A stretch of 64,000 nt of DNA from Capillimicrobium sp035565675 (GCA_035565675.1 DATMSA010000019.1:10772-74771), one strand, 5' to 3'; shown: positions 35,471-43,696, counted from the first letter of the stretch. The notes: generated by a model not told the origin, from the sequence alone. Made by a program: numbers and translations.

Positions 35471-36195
35471 CGCTGCATCACCGCCCGCATCGCCTCGTCG
35501 AACGCCGTGCGCAGGCCGTGGCGATCGAGCGCGGCGAGCCCGCGCGCCGTCGAGCCGCCGGGCGAGGTGACCTCGCGCCGCACGGCGAGCGTGTCGCCGT
35601 CGCGGGCCTGCAGCAGCTCGGCGCTGCCGGCGAGCGCGGCGAGGAACATCTCGGTGGCCAGCGGCGCCTTGAGGCCGCTGCGCACGGCGGCGTCGATCGA
35701 CGCCTCGGCGATGACCGCGACGTAGGCGGGCGTGACGCCCATCGTGGCGGTGGCGACCTCCATCTGCTCCTCGGGCAGCACGAAGACGCGACCGACGCGC
35801 TCGAACAGCGGGACGGCGTCCTCGCCGCCCTCGGCGATGCAGGTGACGCCGCGCCGGATCGCGACCGGCGTGTTGGGCATCGCGCGGACGACCCTGGCGT
35901 TCGGGTAGGCCCGCTGGAGCTGCGCGACGGTCGTGGCGCCGAGCACCGAGATCACGGTCTTGCCGGTCGCGTCGACACCGGCGGCGACCTGCTCGAGCTG
36001 GTAGGGCTTGTGGCCGAGCAGGATCGTGTCGGCGCGGCGGAACAGCTCGGCGTTGTCGGTGCCCAGCGACTCGCCGCCGATCTCGTCGACGAGCGCCTGG
36101 GCGCGGCCGGAGCCGGCGTCGGTGGCGAGCACGGGCTCGCCCCATCCGCGCGCGAGCGCGCCCGCCATGTTCCCGGCTCCCACGATCCCGATCAT
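35467..36195 (-). CDS. proC: Pyrroline-5-carboxylate reductase
   Basis: A 242-residue Rossmann enzyme making proline from pyrroline-5-carboxylate. It starts MIGIVGAGNMAGALARG and shows RAMPNTPVAIRRG and the late SPGGSTARGLAAL signature. The family is usually 260-280 residues, so it is slightly short. ATG 36195 is chosen because TAGACT lies 10 bases upstream; ATG 36204 is only 1 base from that hexamer. It lies in the yggT-lspA run, where proC is common in Gram-positives. Confidence 0.93.
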   Translation of the reverse strand: MIGIVGAGNMAGALARGWGEPVLATDAGSGRAQALVDEIGGESLGTDNAELFRRADTILLGHKPYQLEQVAAGVDATGKTVISVLGATTVAQLQRAYPNARVVRAMPNTPVAIRRGVTCIAEGGEDAVPLFERVGRVFVLPEEQMEVATATMGVTPAYVAVIAEASIDAAVRSGLKAPLATEMFLAALAGSAELLQARDGDTLAVRREVTSPGGSTARGLAALDRHGLRTAFDEAMRAVMQR

Positions 36196-36205
36196 GCGGC
36201 GCATG

Positions 36206-36211
36206 AGTCTA
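36206..36211 (-). promoter_or_regulatory. -10-like TAGACT for proC
   Basis: TAGACT on the minus strand, exactly 10 bases before ATG 36195. It decides between two in-frame ATGs. Confidence 0.45.
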
Positions 36212-36266
36212 GGTGACGCGCTGGCGACGGCGTGCGGTCGCGACGCGCTCACGTCCGGCCACGTCC

Positions 36267-36272
36267 TACCGT
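36267..36272 (+). promoter_or_regulatory. -10-like TACCGT for MFS transporter
   Basis: TACCGT, 11 bases before ATG 36284. Confidence 0.3.
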
Positions 36273-36283
36273 CTGCGTCGGTC

Positions 36284-37660
36284 ATGTCTCGTCTGTCTCA
36301 CGACGTCTCGCCCGGGCCGCCGGGCGGAAGCCCGACGGGCGTCGGGCTGCTGATGGGGGCGCTCATCGTCCCGGGCGCCCTCGGGATCTCGACGATCGCG
36401 ATCGCGCTGCCGTCGCTGTCGGCCGATCTCTCGTTGTCGGCGCCGCAGGCCGCCTGGGTGATCGCGGCGTTCCTGTTGGCGCAGGCGATGTTCGTGGCGA
36501 TCCTCGGGCGGGTCGGCGACCGCAGCGGCCAGCGGGCGATCGTGGTGGGCGGGGCCCTGGTCGTGGCGACCGGGGCGCTGCTGGCCGCGTCCGCCGGCGG
36601 CTTCACGCCGCTGATCGCCGGGCGGGCGCTGCAGGGGATCGGCGCGGCGGCGCTGTGGGTCGGCGCGTTCGGCACGATCGGCGCCCGCTTCGACGGGATG
36701 GACCGGGCGCGCGCCGTCGGCGTGATGGCCTCGTGCCTGGGGATCATCTCCGGGGCGGGCACGCTGATCGGCGGCGTGCTCACCGACGTGGGCTCGTGGC
36801 GCGTCGTGGCCGCGCTCCCCGCGCTCGCGCTGATCCCGGCGGTGCCGTCGGTGCGGCTGGCGCCGGCCGCCCCGCCGCCGGGGGCGGCGACGCGCGTCGA
36901 CGTGGTCGGCGCCGCGCTCGTGACCCTGCTGGCGTCGGTCCTCGTGCTGCTGCTGCAGACGCCGAGCGTCGACCTGCCCGCGCATCTCGTGGCCGCGCTG
37001 GCGGTCGTCGCGGCGGCGACCGGCGGCGTGCTGGCGCTGCGCGTGCGGACGGTGCCGGACGGCTTCCTGCCGGCGCGGGTGCTGCGCTCGGCCTCCTACC
37101 GGCGCGGCACGGTCGCGATCGGAAGCCTGCTGGGCGCCTATGTCGCGACGCTCTTCGCGGCCCCGCTCCTGATGCTGCAGGGCCACGACTGGAGCATGAC
37201 CCACATCGGGCTGGTGCTCGCGCCGGCCGCGGTCGTGTCGGCGCTCAGCGCCCGGGCGGCCGGACGGATGCTCGGCCGCGTCGACGCGTTCCGGATGGCC
37301 GTCTGGTCGTGCGTGCTCGCGGTCGCCGGCGTGCTGCTCGGCGCGATCGCCGACGGCGGGCCCGCGCTGACGTCGCTGGCCCTGTGCCTGGTGCTCGTGG
37401 GACTGTCGGTCGGCCAGGTCGCGATGCTCGCCGAGGTCCCGCTCGCCGTCGACCCCGACGTCCGCGGCCTCGCGACGGGCCTCTACACCCTCGGCTTCCT
37501 GCTCGGCGGCGCGATCGGCTCCGCCGCCGTCGCCGGCCTCAGCGACCCGCTGGGCCTCCAGGGCGCGCTCGCGTGCGTCGCGGCGCTGCCGCTGATCGGG
37601 GCCGCGCTGGCGTCGGCCAGCGTGGGCGGTCGCGCGCAGGGCGCCACGCAGACCGCCTGA
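36284..37660 (+). CDS. MFS transporter, drug:H+ antiporter-like
   Basis: A 458-residue protein with about 12-14 hydrophobic segments. LGRVGDRSGQRA after the second helix is the MFS loop 2-3 motif (GxxxDRxGxR). The ALQGIGAAALWVGAFGTIGARF stretch (GxxxG-rich) and LGIISGAGTLIGGVLTD resemble motif C of antiporters such as EmrB/QacA. It likely exports small compounds. It is the only rightward gene in a leftward division/envelope run, and 230 bases of repeats follow it, so it may be an insertion. Confidence 0.88.
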   Translation: MSRLSHDVSPGPPGGSPTGVGLLMGALIVPGALGISTIAIALPSLSADLSLSAPQAAWVIAAFLLAQAMFVAILGRVGDRSGQRAIVVGGALVVATGALLAASAGGFTPLIAGRALQGIGAAALWVGAFGTIGARFDGMDRARAVGVMASCLGIISGAGTLIGGVLTDVGSWRVVAALPALALIPAVPSVRLAPAAPPPGAATRVDVVGAALVTLLASVLVLLLQTPSVDLPAHLVAALAVVAAATGGVLALRVRTVPDGFLPARVLRSASYRRGTVAIGSLLGAYVATLFAAPLLMLQGHDWSMTHIGLVLAPAAVVSALSARAAGRMLGRVDAFRMAVWSCVLAVAGVLLGAIADGGPALTSLALCLVLVGLSVGQVAMLAEVPLAVDPDVRGLATGLYTLGFLLGGAIGSAAVAGLSDPLGLQGALACVAALPLIGAALASASVGGRAQGATQTA

Positions 37661-37669
37661 GCGCCTCCG

Positions 37670-37715
37670 CGCCGTCCGTCGCCGCTCCCCACCCCGCCGT
37701 CCGTCGCCGCTCCCC
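37670..37715. repeat. Tandem 21-base direct repeat
   Basis: The 21 bases at 37670-37690 recur exactly at 37695-37715 (period 25). A third partial copy (GCCGTCCGTTGTCGG) is at about 37834. Noncoding, just after the MFS stop. Confidence 0.75.
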
Positions 37716-37723
37716 GCCACCCC

Positions 37724-37770
37724 ACGTGTGGCACATGGCAGCCGCTATCCGGACGCCAGGTGCCACACGT
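37724..37770. repeat. Imperfect inverted repeat, 15 paired bases
   Basis: ACGTGTGGCAC (37724-37734) and GTGCCACACGT (37760-37770) are exact inverse complements. After one A-G mismatch the arms extend by TGGC/GCCA, leaving a 15-base loop. Possibly a dispersed palindromic element or a two-way terminator between the convergent MFS and sepF genes. Confidence 0.65.
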
Positions 37771-37838
37771 CGACCGGGGCGGCCCGATTCGGCGCGCGGA
37801 CCGCAGCGCCTCACCACCCACGCGCCCTTCGCTGCCGT

Positions 37839-37883
37839 CCGTTGTCGGCTCGCGATCGCATAGCGAGCCCGATCTGACAACGG
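37839..37883. repeat. Two-part inverted repeat before the sepF stop
   Basis: Outer arms CCGTTGTC (37839-37846) and GACAACGG (37876-37883), inner arms GGCTCGC (37847-37853) and GCGAGCC (37863-37869), 9-base loop, and 6 unpaired bases on one side. It sits 5 bases past the sepF stop and could end sepF transcription, although no T-tract is present. Confidence 0.6.
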
Positions 37884-37888
37884 CGGGG

Positions 37889-38446
37889 TCAGCTCTGGTT
37901 GAAGAAGCCCTTCTCGATGAGCCGGGCGCGCTCCTCCGCGGAGATCTCGACGTTGCGCGGCGTCAGCATGAACACCTTGTCGGCGATCCGCTGCATGCCG
38001 CCGTCGAGCGCGTACGTGAGCCCGCTGGCGAAGTCGATCAGCCGCTTGGACAGGTCGACGTCGACGCCCTGCAGGTTCAGGATGACCGGGATCGAGTCCT
38101 TGAACTTGTCGGCCACCTGCTGGGCGTCGTTGAATGACTTCGGCACCACGAGGTGGACGCGGACGTCGTTGGAGCGGCCGTTCGCGCGCGTGCCGCTGCC
38201 CCCGACGGGCCGCAGCACCGTCGTCGGGCGCCCGGCGGGCTCGTCGTCGGCGAAGATGTCGTCGAAGTCGTCGCGGCGGCGACGGCCCGACAGGCGGCGC
38301 ACGTTCGGGCGCTCCCGGTAGCGGTCCTCCATCTCGACCTCGGGCTCGCGCGGGTCCGGCTCGTCGTCATAATCACGCGCAGGATCGCGCTCCTCGGCCA
38401 GGCCGAAGTAGACGAGCGCGCTGTGCCAGGAGTCTCGGAAGGCCAT
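37889..38446 (-). CDS. sepF: Cell division protein SepF
   Basis: A 185-residue FtsZ-anchoring protein. The N-terminal amphipathic start is MAFRDSWHSALVYFGLAE, the membrane-binding helix of the family; a charged disordered region follows (about 20-90). The conserved beta-alpha core, about 95-180, includes VVPKSFNDAQQVADKF, IPVILNLQGVD and RLIDFASGLTYAL. SepF tethers FtsZ in actinobacteria, which lack FtsA. AAAGG precedes ATG 38446. yggS-sepF order is conserved. Confidence 0.96.
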   Translation of the reverse strand: MAFRDSWHSALVYFGLAEERDPARDYDDEPDPREPEVEMEDRYRERPNVRRLSGRRRRDDFDDIFADDEPAGRPTTVLRPVGGSGTRANGRSNDVRVHLVVPKSFNDAQQVADKFKDSIPVILNLQGVDVDLSKRLIDFASGLTYALDGGMQRIADKVFMLTPRNVEISAEERARLIEKGFFNQS

Positions 38447-38483
38447 CGGGTCCTGCCTTTCGGGGTCGCAGGCGAATTCCCTG

Positions 38484-39131
38484 CTACTGCCGAGTGTAGA
38501 GGCGCGCGCCTATGCGCACGATCGTTGCACCCTCTCGTGCGGCGACGGCATAGTCCTGCGACGTCCCCATCGACAGCTCGCGCAGCCCGTGGCGCTCCGC
38601 CAGCTCGCGCAGCGCGGCGAACCAGCGGGCGTTGTCCTCGGGCCGCTGCGCCAGCGGCGGCATCGTCATCAGCCCCACCACGGAGAACGGCCCGCCCGCC
38701 GCGCGCTCCAGGAACGCGGGCAGCTCGTCCGGATCGACGCCCGCCTTGCCGGGCTCGCGCGCGATGTTCACCTGCACGAGCACCTGCGTGTCCGGCGTGC
38801 CGTGGCGCGCGAGCTGCTCGAGCGCCGAGTCGGTGGCGACCGAGTGGACGTAGCGCACCAGCGGCAGCACCTGCTTGACCTTGCGGCTCTGGAGCTGGCC
38901 GATGAAGTCCCACGTCAGGTCGGGGTGATCCGCGTGCTTGACCGCGAGATCCTGGGCGCGGTTCTCGCCGAACACGCGCACGCCCGCCTCGACGAGCACC
39001 CCCATCTCCTCGCGCGCGACGTACTTCGTCGCGGCCAGCACCTCGACGCCGGGGCCGACCTCCTCCTGGATCGCGCGCAGGTTCTCGCGCACGACGTCGA
39101 CCTCCAGCCCCGTGATCAGCGGACGCGCCAC
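38484..39131 (-). CDS. YggS-family PLP homeostasis protein
   Basis: A 215-residue PLP-binding barrel. The PLP lysine lies in VLAATKYVA; FGENRAQDL, WDFIGQLQSRK and the C-terminal LSMGTSQDYAVAAREGATIVRIG (key residues MGTSxD) are family signatures. It keeps free PLP low and affects amino acid pools; it is not itself a known racemase. GTG 39131 overlaps the pgeF end by 16 bases. Confidence 0.94.
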   Translation of the reverse strand: MARPLITGLEVDVVRENLRAIQEEVGPGVEVLAATKYVAREEMGVLVEAGVRVFGENRAQDLAVKHADHPDLTWDFIGQLQSRKVKQVLPLVRYVHSVATDSALEQLARHGTPDTQVLVQVNIAREPGKAGVDPDELPAFLERAAGGPFSVVGLMTMPPLAQRPEDNARWFAALRELAERHGLRELSMGTSQDYAVAAREGATIVRIGARLYTRQ

Positions 39132-39829
39132 GCGATCCCCGCCTGTCGTCCGGTGTCGTCGCCGTCGCGCCGGTGGGAGAAGAACCGCTCCGGGTCGCAC
39201 GCCGTGCACAGGTCGCAGTCGGCGATCTCCTCGACGCCCGCGGCCCGCAGCTGCCGCCGCGCGGCCAGCTTCAGGTCCAGATGCCGCCCGCGACGCGCGC
39301 CCGGATGCTCGGAGAACGCGGCGCGCACCTCGTCGCCGACCTCGTAGCAGCACACGCCGATCCCCGGCCCGATCGCCGCCGCCTTGGGTCCGTCGCCGAG
39401 CGCGGCCACGCCCCGCCCCAGGATCCCGGCCGCCAGCCCGCGCCAGCCCGCGTGCACCATCGCCACGCCGCCCGGCGCGGCGATCGCGACCGGCAGGCAG
39501 TCGGCCACGAGCACGGTCGCGGCCACGTCGTCGGCGCGCGTGACCTGGCCGTCGGCCTCTCCCGCCGGGTCCTCGTCGGTCGCGATCCCCGTCGCGTGCA
39601 CCTGGCGCGCGATCCGCAGCGCCCGTCCCCCGGCCGCGTCGGCCGCCCGCCGGCGGTTCTCGGCGACCGCCTCCGGGTCGTCGCGCTCCAGCGCCGGGTC
39701 GGTGCGGCCGAGGTCCAGCGACGCGAACGGGCCGCGGCTGACGCCGCCGCGGCGCGTGGTGAACAGCGCGCGGGCGCCGTGCGGCAGCTCCGCGGCGAGA
39801 TGCTCGCCGTCCCAGCCGAAGACGCCCAT
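39116..39829 (-). CDS. pgeF: Polyphenol oxidase / purine nucleoside phosphorylase family (YfiH, PgeF)
   Basis: A 237-residue laccase-domain protein of the PgeF family, which edits muropeptide precursors (removing L-Ser wrongly ligated to UDP-MurNAc) and shows purine nucleoside activity in vitro. The metal-site residues are visible: RQVHAT, ADCLPV, MVHAGWRG, IGPGIGVCCYEV and the C-terminal CDLCTACDPERFFSHRRDG. ATG 39829 follows the upstream stop by 2 bases? In fact the upstream gene ends at 39832, so both are likely in one transcript. pgeF-yggS-sepF is a conserved actinobacterial order. Confidence 0.93.
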   Translation of the reverse strand: MGVFGWDGEHLAAELPHGARALFTTRRGGVSRGPFASLDLGRTDPALERDDPEAVAENRRRAADAAGGRALRIARQVHATGIATDEDPAGEADGQVTRADDVAATVLVADCLPVAIAAPGGVAMVHAGWRGLAAGILGRGVAALGDGPKAAAIGPGIGVCCYEVGDEVRAAFSEHPGARRGRHLDLKLAARRQLRAAGVEEIADCDLCTACDPERFFSHRRDGDDTGRQAGIAWRVR

Positions 39830-39831
39830 GC

Positions 39832-40824
39832 TCAGACCAGCAGCGCCAGGCCCGGGACCGGCTCGCGCTGGGCGTACTCGAAGTGGGCGCGGCCGTCGCC
39901 GGTCAGCGCCTGGCGCAGGATCCAGCCGGGGCGCGGCCGGCGCACGCGGTCGAAGACGGACAGGTGGATCGACGCCACCTCGCTGTTGTAGCAGTACGCC
40001 GGCTCGCCGTCGGGGTCGTGGTAGGTGACGCCGGCGAGCAGGTCGCGGTCGGCGGCGACGTGGGCGACGATCCGCCGCGCCCCGTCGATCGCCTCGAGGT
40101 CCCAGCCCACCAGCCCGAAGTGGGAGCGGTTGGCGAACACCCGCGCCGGCGACGTCGACGCGAAGTCCTCGCCGAGGAACCGGCCGACGACCGGCGTCGA
40201 CGGCCCCCGGTCGCGCCCGAACCGGGGCGCGAACACCGACACCCCGTCGACGAACGTGTCGGGCGCCGGCGCGCCGTCGCGGTCGACGAGATCGCCGGCG
40301 TGCACCCACGCCCACGACGACGCGTGCTTGCTGCCGAACAGGTGCGCCTGGCCGCCGCGCGCGCCGTCGACCTCCAGGCGCCGCCCGCCCGGCAGGTCGA
40401 CCGTGCCGTGCACGGCCACGTCGCCGTGCGGCAGCGTCAGCACGGTCCGCGCGACCCGCGCGCGGCGCAGCAGCGGGTGGACGTGGTCGTAGGGGCGGCC
40501 CGGCGCCCAGTGCAGGTCCCAGGCGACGTCGTCGCAGCGCCCGGCGGTGCCGCGGTCGTCGAGGTGGGCGCCGGCGATCGTCACCCGGAACGGGTCGGCC
40601 TCGGCGTGCAGCTCGCCGATCGGGTGGGTCGCCTTGCGCGCGAGCACCTCGCCGGCGGGGTCGGTCGCGACGAACCACAGCGAGCAGGTCGCGTCCCCGG
40701 TCAGCGGCGCCAGCATCGTCAGGCGGATCCACACGCCGACGCCGGACGCCGGGTCGGTGAACGTCAGGTACCAGACCTCGTAGTGCCCGGGCGACCCGTC
40801 CCACTGCAGCGCGTTGCGCGACAT
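39832..40824 (-). CDS. Lipocalin-like hypothetical protein (AttH/CrtC-type fold suspected)
   Basis: A 330-residue protein without signal peptide. It is beta-rich with many aromatic residues: WYLTFTDP, CSLWFVATD, VAWDLHWAPG, HLFGSKHASSWAWVHAG and SVASIHL-like segments. The double beta-barrel pattern and conserved WAWxH recall the AttH/carotenoid 1,2-hydratase (CrtC) group, which binds hydrophobic ligands. No carotenoid gene is nearby, so no reaction is assigned. It is upstream of pgeF with a 2-base gap and has its own TAGGCT promoter motif. Confidence 0.75.
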   Translation of the reverse strand: MSRNALQWDGSPGHYEVWYLTFTDPASGVGVWIRLTMLAPLTGDATCSLWFVATDPAGEVLARKATHPIGELHAEADPFRVTIAGAHLDDRGTAGRCDDVAWDLHWAPGRPYDHVHPLLRRARVARTVLTLPHGDVAVHGTVDLPGGRRLEVDGARGGQAHLFGSKHASSWAWVHAGDLVDRDGAPAPDTFVDGVSVFAPRFGRDRGPSTPVVGRFLGEDFASTSPARVFANRSHFGLVGWDLEAIDGARRIVAHVAADRDLLAGVTYHDPDGEPAYCYNSEVASIHLSVFDRVRRPRPGWILRQALTGDGRAHFEYAQREPVPGLALLV

Positions 40825-40834
40825 GGCGGTCGTG

Positions 40835-40840
40835 AGCCTA
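40835..40840 (-). promoter_or_regulatory. -10-like TAGGCT for lipocalin-like gene
   Basis: TAGGCT on the minus strand, exactly 10 bases before ATG 40824; its first bases overlap the end of the CCA-adding enzyme gene. Confidence 0.45.
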
Positions 40841-42004
40841 CCTGTCGAGTGCGGCCGCCAGCTCGGCCTCGCGCCCCGGCGCGATCGTGCCGTCCAGCCG
40901 CGCCGCCAGCGCCCGCCGCAGCGCCGCCCGCACCTGCGGTCCCTGCGGCACGCCCGCGGCCATCACGTCGCGCCCGTCGATCTCCAGGCGCACGTGGCGC
41001 AGCTCGCGCAGCCACCGCCGCGCCGGCTCGTCCGCCCCCAGCGCGCCCGCCAGCGCGACCGCCTCGACCGGGCGCCCGGCGGCCGCCTCGGCGATCTGCG
41101 ACGGCCGCTCGGCGGCCTTCAGCGCGGCGGCCAGCTCGGGCGCGCGGGCGGCCTCGCGGGCCCGCCGGCGCGCGGGGCGCGACTCGTCGAACCACTGGAT
41201 GTCGCGCGCGGCGGCGCGCTCGTCGCCCAGGCACCCGCTCGCGACCAGGACGATCTCCGGGCGCCCCTCCCCGTCGAGCAGCGCCAGCGCGGCCCGCGCG
41301 ACCTCGGGGTCGACCGCGGGCGCCGCGCGCCCGACCCACTCGTGGGCGGCGGCGATCGTGCCGGCCGGGTCGGGCTCGGCCAGCATCACCCGCAGCTCGG
41401 CCGCGATCCGGTCGCGCGTCAGCGTGTACAGGGCCCCGCCCTCGACCGCGGCGCGCGCGAGCCGCGCCGTGTCGGGCTCGATCTCCAGTCCCAGGCGCCG
41501 CGCGTAGCGCACCATCCGGTAGATCCGCGTCGGGTCGTCGACGAACGACGCGTCGTGGAGGACCCGCAGCCACCGCCGCGCGACGTCCTCGCGCGCGCCC
41601 GGGAACGCCACCTCGCGCCCGTCCGTCAGCGATACCGCGATCGCGTTGATCGTGAAGTCGCGCCGGCGCAGGTCCTCCTCGATCGTCGCGCCGAGGCGCA
41701 CCTCGGGCAGCGCCCCCGGCCGCGGATACGTCTCGGTGCGGGCGGCGGCGAGGTTGACCTTCGCCTCGTCGACGCGCACCTCGGCGGTGCCGAAGCGCTC
41801 GTGCTCGGCCACCACCTCCCCCAGCGCGTGCGCGACCGCCAGCGCGTCGCCCTCCACGACGACGTCGAGGTCGCGCGGCTCGCGCTCCAGCAGGGCGTCG
41901 CGGACCGCGCCGCCCACGAGCCACAGCGGCTCGGGCCGGCGCTCGGCCAGCGCGAGCAGGGCGCGCAGGCCGGGGACGTCGGCGACGCGCTCCAGGACGC
42001 GCAT
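40838..42004 (-). CDS. CCA-adding enzyme / poly(A) polymerase family nucleotidyltransferase
   Basis: A 388-residue class II nucleotidyltransferase. The active-site head is LWLVGGAVRDALLE with the DLDVVVEGDA metal-binding Asp pair; then RRDFTINAIAVSL and the RIYRMVRYARRLG segment (EDxxR/ERE-like region). It adds or repairs the 3' CCA of tRNAs or adds poly(A). No C-terminal HD domain motif was seen; the last 180 residues are Ala/Arg-rich helical. ATG 42004 is 11 bases after the hisF stop. Confidence 0.9.
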   Translation of the reverse strand: MRVLERVADVPGLRALLALAERRPEPLWLVGGAVRDALLEREPRDLDVVVEGDALAVAHALGEVVAEHERFGTAEVRVDEAKVNLAAARTETYPRPGALPEVRLGATIEEDLRRRDFTINAIAVSLTDGREVAFPGAREDVARRWLRVLHDASFVDDPTRIYRMVRYARRLGLEIEPDTARLARAAVEGGALYTLTRDRIAAELRVMLAEPDPAGTIAAAHEWVGRAAPAVDPEVARAALALLDGEGRPEIVLVASGCLGDERAAARDIQWFDESRPARRRAREAARAPELAAALKAAERPSQIAEAAAGRPVEAVALAGALGADEPARRWLRELRHVRLEIDGRDVMAAGVPQGPQVRAALRRALAARLDGTIAPGREAELAAALDR

Positions 42005-42015
42005 GGCCGGCGATC

Positions 42016-42795
42016 CTACGCGGCGGTCGTCTCGGCGGGCGGGCGCACCGCGATGCCGGCCTCGGCCAGGGCGCGCTTGGCCTCGGCGATCGAGTACTTC
42101 CCGAAGTGGAAGATCGAGGCGGCCAGGGCGGCGTCGGCGCCGGCGTTCAGCGCGTCGGCCAGGTGGGACAGCTCCCCGGCGCCGCCGGAGGCGATCACCG
42201 GGACCTTGACGACCGCGCTCACCGCCCGGATCAGCTCGAGGTCGTAGCCGTCGTTGGTCCCGTCGCGGTCCATCGACGTGAGCAGGATCTCCCCGGCGCC
42301 CCGCTCGACGCCCTCGCGCGCCCAGGCGATCGCGTCGCGGCCCGTGCGCGTGCGCCCGCCCGCGACGACGACCTCCCAGCCGGAGCCGTCGTCGCGGCGC
42401 TTGGCGTCGATCGCGAGCACGACGCACTGGTCGCCGAACACCGGCGCCATCTCGCTGATCAGCTCGGGCCGGGCGACGGCCGCCGAGTTCACCGAGACCT
42501 TGTCGGCGCCCGCGTCGAGCACGGCCTGGGCATCCGCCACGGAGCGGATGCCCCCGCCGATCGTGAACGGCACGAACACCTCGTCGGCGGTCCGCCGCGC
42601 CAGCTCGACCACCGTCTCGCGCTTGTGGTGCGTGGCGGTGATGTCGAGGAAGACGAGCTCGTCGGCGCCCTCGCGGTCGTAGAAGGCGGCCAGCTCGACC
42701 GGGTCGCCGGCGTCGCGCAGGTTCAGGAACTTCGTCCCCTTGACCACGCGCCCGCCGTCGACGTCCAGGCACGGGATGACGCGCTTGAGGTGCAC
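42016..42795 (-). CDS. hisF: Imidazole glycerol phosphate synthase, cyclase subunit
   Basis: A 259-residue barrel enzyme that pairs with HisH to make imidazole glycerol phosphate and AICAR. It starts VIPCLDVDGGRVVKGTKF with catalytic Asp11; the second catalytic Asp is in VVLAIDAKRR. ITATHHKRET (more often ITASxxxR), FTIGGGIRS, TSMDRDGTNDGYD and VIASGGAG line the phosphate and substrate sites. GTG 42795 is 4 bases past the rhodanese stop. It is separated from hisA-hisH by four sugar and sulfur genes. Confidence 0.97.
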   Translation of the reverse strand: MHLKRVIPCLDVDGGRVVKGTKFLNLRDAGDPVELAAFYDREGADELVFLDITATHHKRETVVELARRTADEVFVPFTIGGGIRSVADAQAVLDAGADKVSVNSAAVARPELISEMAPVFGDQCVVLAIDAKRRDDGSGWEVVVAGGRTRTGRDAIAWAREGVERGAGEILLTSMDRDGTNDGYDLELIRAVSAVVKVPVIASGGAGELSHLADALNAGADAALAASIFHFGKYSIAEAKRALAEAGIAVRPPAETTAA

Positions 42796-42799
42796 GCGC

Positions 42800-43672
42800 C
42801 TACCGCGACCCGGACTCCACCGGACGCGACCCGTCGGCCGTCCAGGCGGTCATCGAGCCGTCGTACACGGCCACGTCCTCGCGGCCGAGCCGTGCGAGCG
42901 CGAGCGCCGCGACCGTCGCCGCGATCCCGCCGCCGCAGTAGGTGACCGGGCGCTTGCCGGGGTCCAGCGCGCCGGTGCCCTCGAAGGCGGCGCGCAGCTC
43001 CTCGACCGGCTTGAAGCGGCCCGTCTGCGGGTCCACGAGCCAGCCGAAGAAGACGTTGTCGCTGCCCGGGACGCGCGCGGCCTCGTAGGCCTCGGGCGAC
43101 AGCGCGTTGATCGTCACCGTGTCCGGGTCGTCGATCGCGGCCGCCACCTCGTCGGTGGAGACGAGCAGCTCGGGCCGGCGCCGCGGGACGAACGTGGCCG
43201 GCGGGTAGCCGGGCGACGGCTCGCCGGTGACCGGGCGGCCCTCCTGCTTCCACAGCCCCAGGCCGCCGTCGAGCACGGCGACGCGGTCGAAGCCCTCCAG
43301 CCGCAGGTGCCACCACAGCCGCGGCGCCCAGAACTGGTAGTACTCGGGCCCGCGCGAGGCGTCGAACTGGTCGTAGACGACGACGTAGGTGCCCTCGCCG
43401 ACGCCGAGCGCGCCGATCCGCTCCGCGAACAGGTCCGACGGCGGCACCGTGATCGGCAGCGGCGCGTCGGGGTCGGCCAGGTCGCCGAGCAGGTCGGCGA
43501 ACACCGCGCCCGGGATGTGCTCGCGCTCGTAGCTCTCGCGGCCCGGCGTGAGGATCACCTCGTCGGGTCCGGGGAACTTGAGGTGCGTCGTCGCGTCGAG
43601 CAGTCGCAGGTTCGGATCGTCGAGACGGGCCTGCAGCCAGTCTCCGTCCACGAGCAGCGGGAGATCGTCCAT
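42800..43672 (-). CDS. Two-domain sulfurtransferase (thiosulfate/3-mercaptopyruvate type)
   Basis: A 290-residue protein with two rhodanese domains. The N-terminal domain is inactive-like (VVYDQFDASRGPEYYQFW). The C-terminal one has the active-site loop CGGGIAA, with the catalytic Cys at about residue 245, in the position used by 3-mercaptopyruvate/thiosulfate sulfurtransferases. It moves sulfane sulfur to cyanide or thiols. It lies between nanE-like and hisF genes; TAGCCT precedes ATG 43672 by 10 bases, so it may start the unit ending with hisF. Confidence 0.92.
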   Translation of the reverse strand: MDDLPLLVDGDWLQARLDDPNLRLLDATTHLKFPGPDEVILTPGRESYEREHIPGAVFADLLGDLADPDAPLPITVPPSDLFAERIGALGVGEGTYVVVYDQFDASRGPEYYQFWAPRLWWHLRLEGFDRVAVLDGGLGLWKQEGRPVTGEPSPGYPPATFVPRRRPELLVSTDEVAAAIDDPDTVTINALSPEAYEAARVPGSDNVFFGWLVDPQTGRFKPVEELRAAFEGTGALDPGKRPVTYCGGGIAATVAALALARLGREDVAVYDGSMTAWTADGSRPVESGSR

Positions 43673-43682
43673 GGTCCCCCGA

Positions 43683-43688
43683 AGGCTA
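43683..43688 (-). promoter_or_regulatory. -10-like TAGCCT for sulfurtransferase
   Basis: TAGCCT on the minus strand, exactly 10 bases before ATG 43672. Confidence 0.45.
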
Positions 43689-43696
43689 GCCCGGAG

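Noticed and set aside
42013..42018. TAGGAT on the minus strand, 8 bases before the CCA-enzyme ATG
   Set aside because: The TAG is the hisF stop codon, so its presence needs no promoter function; the two genes are close enough to be cotranscribed.
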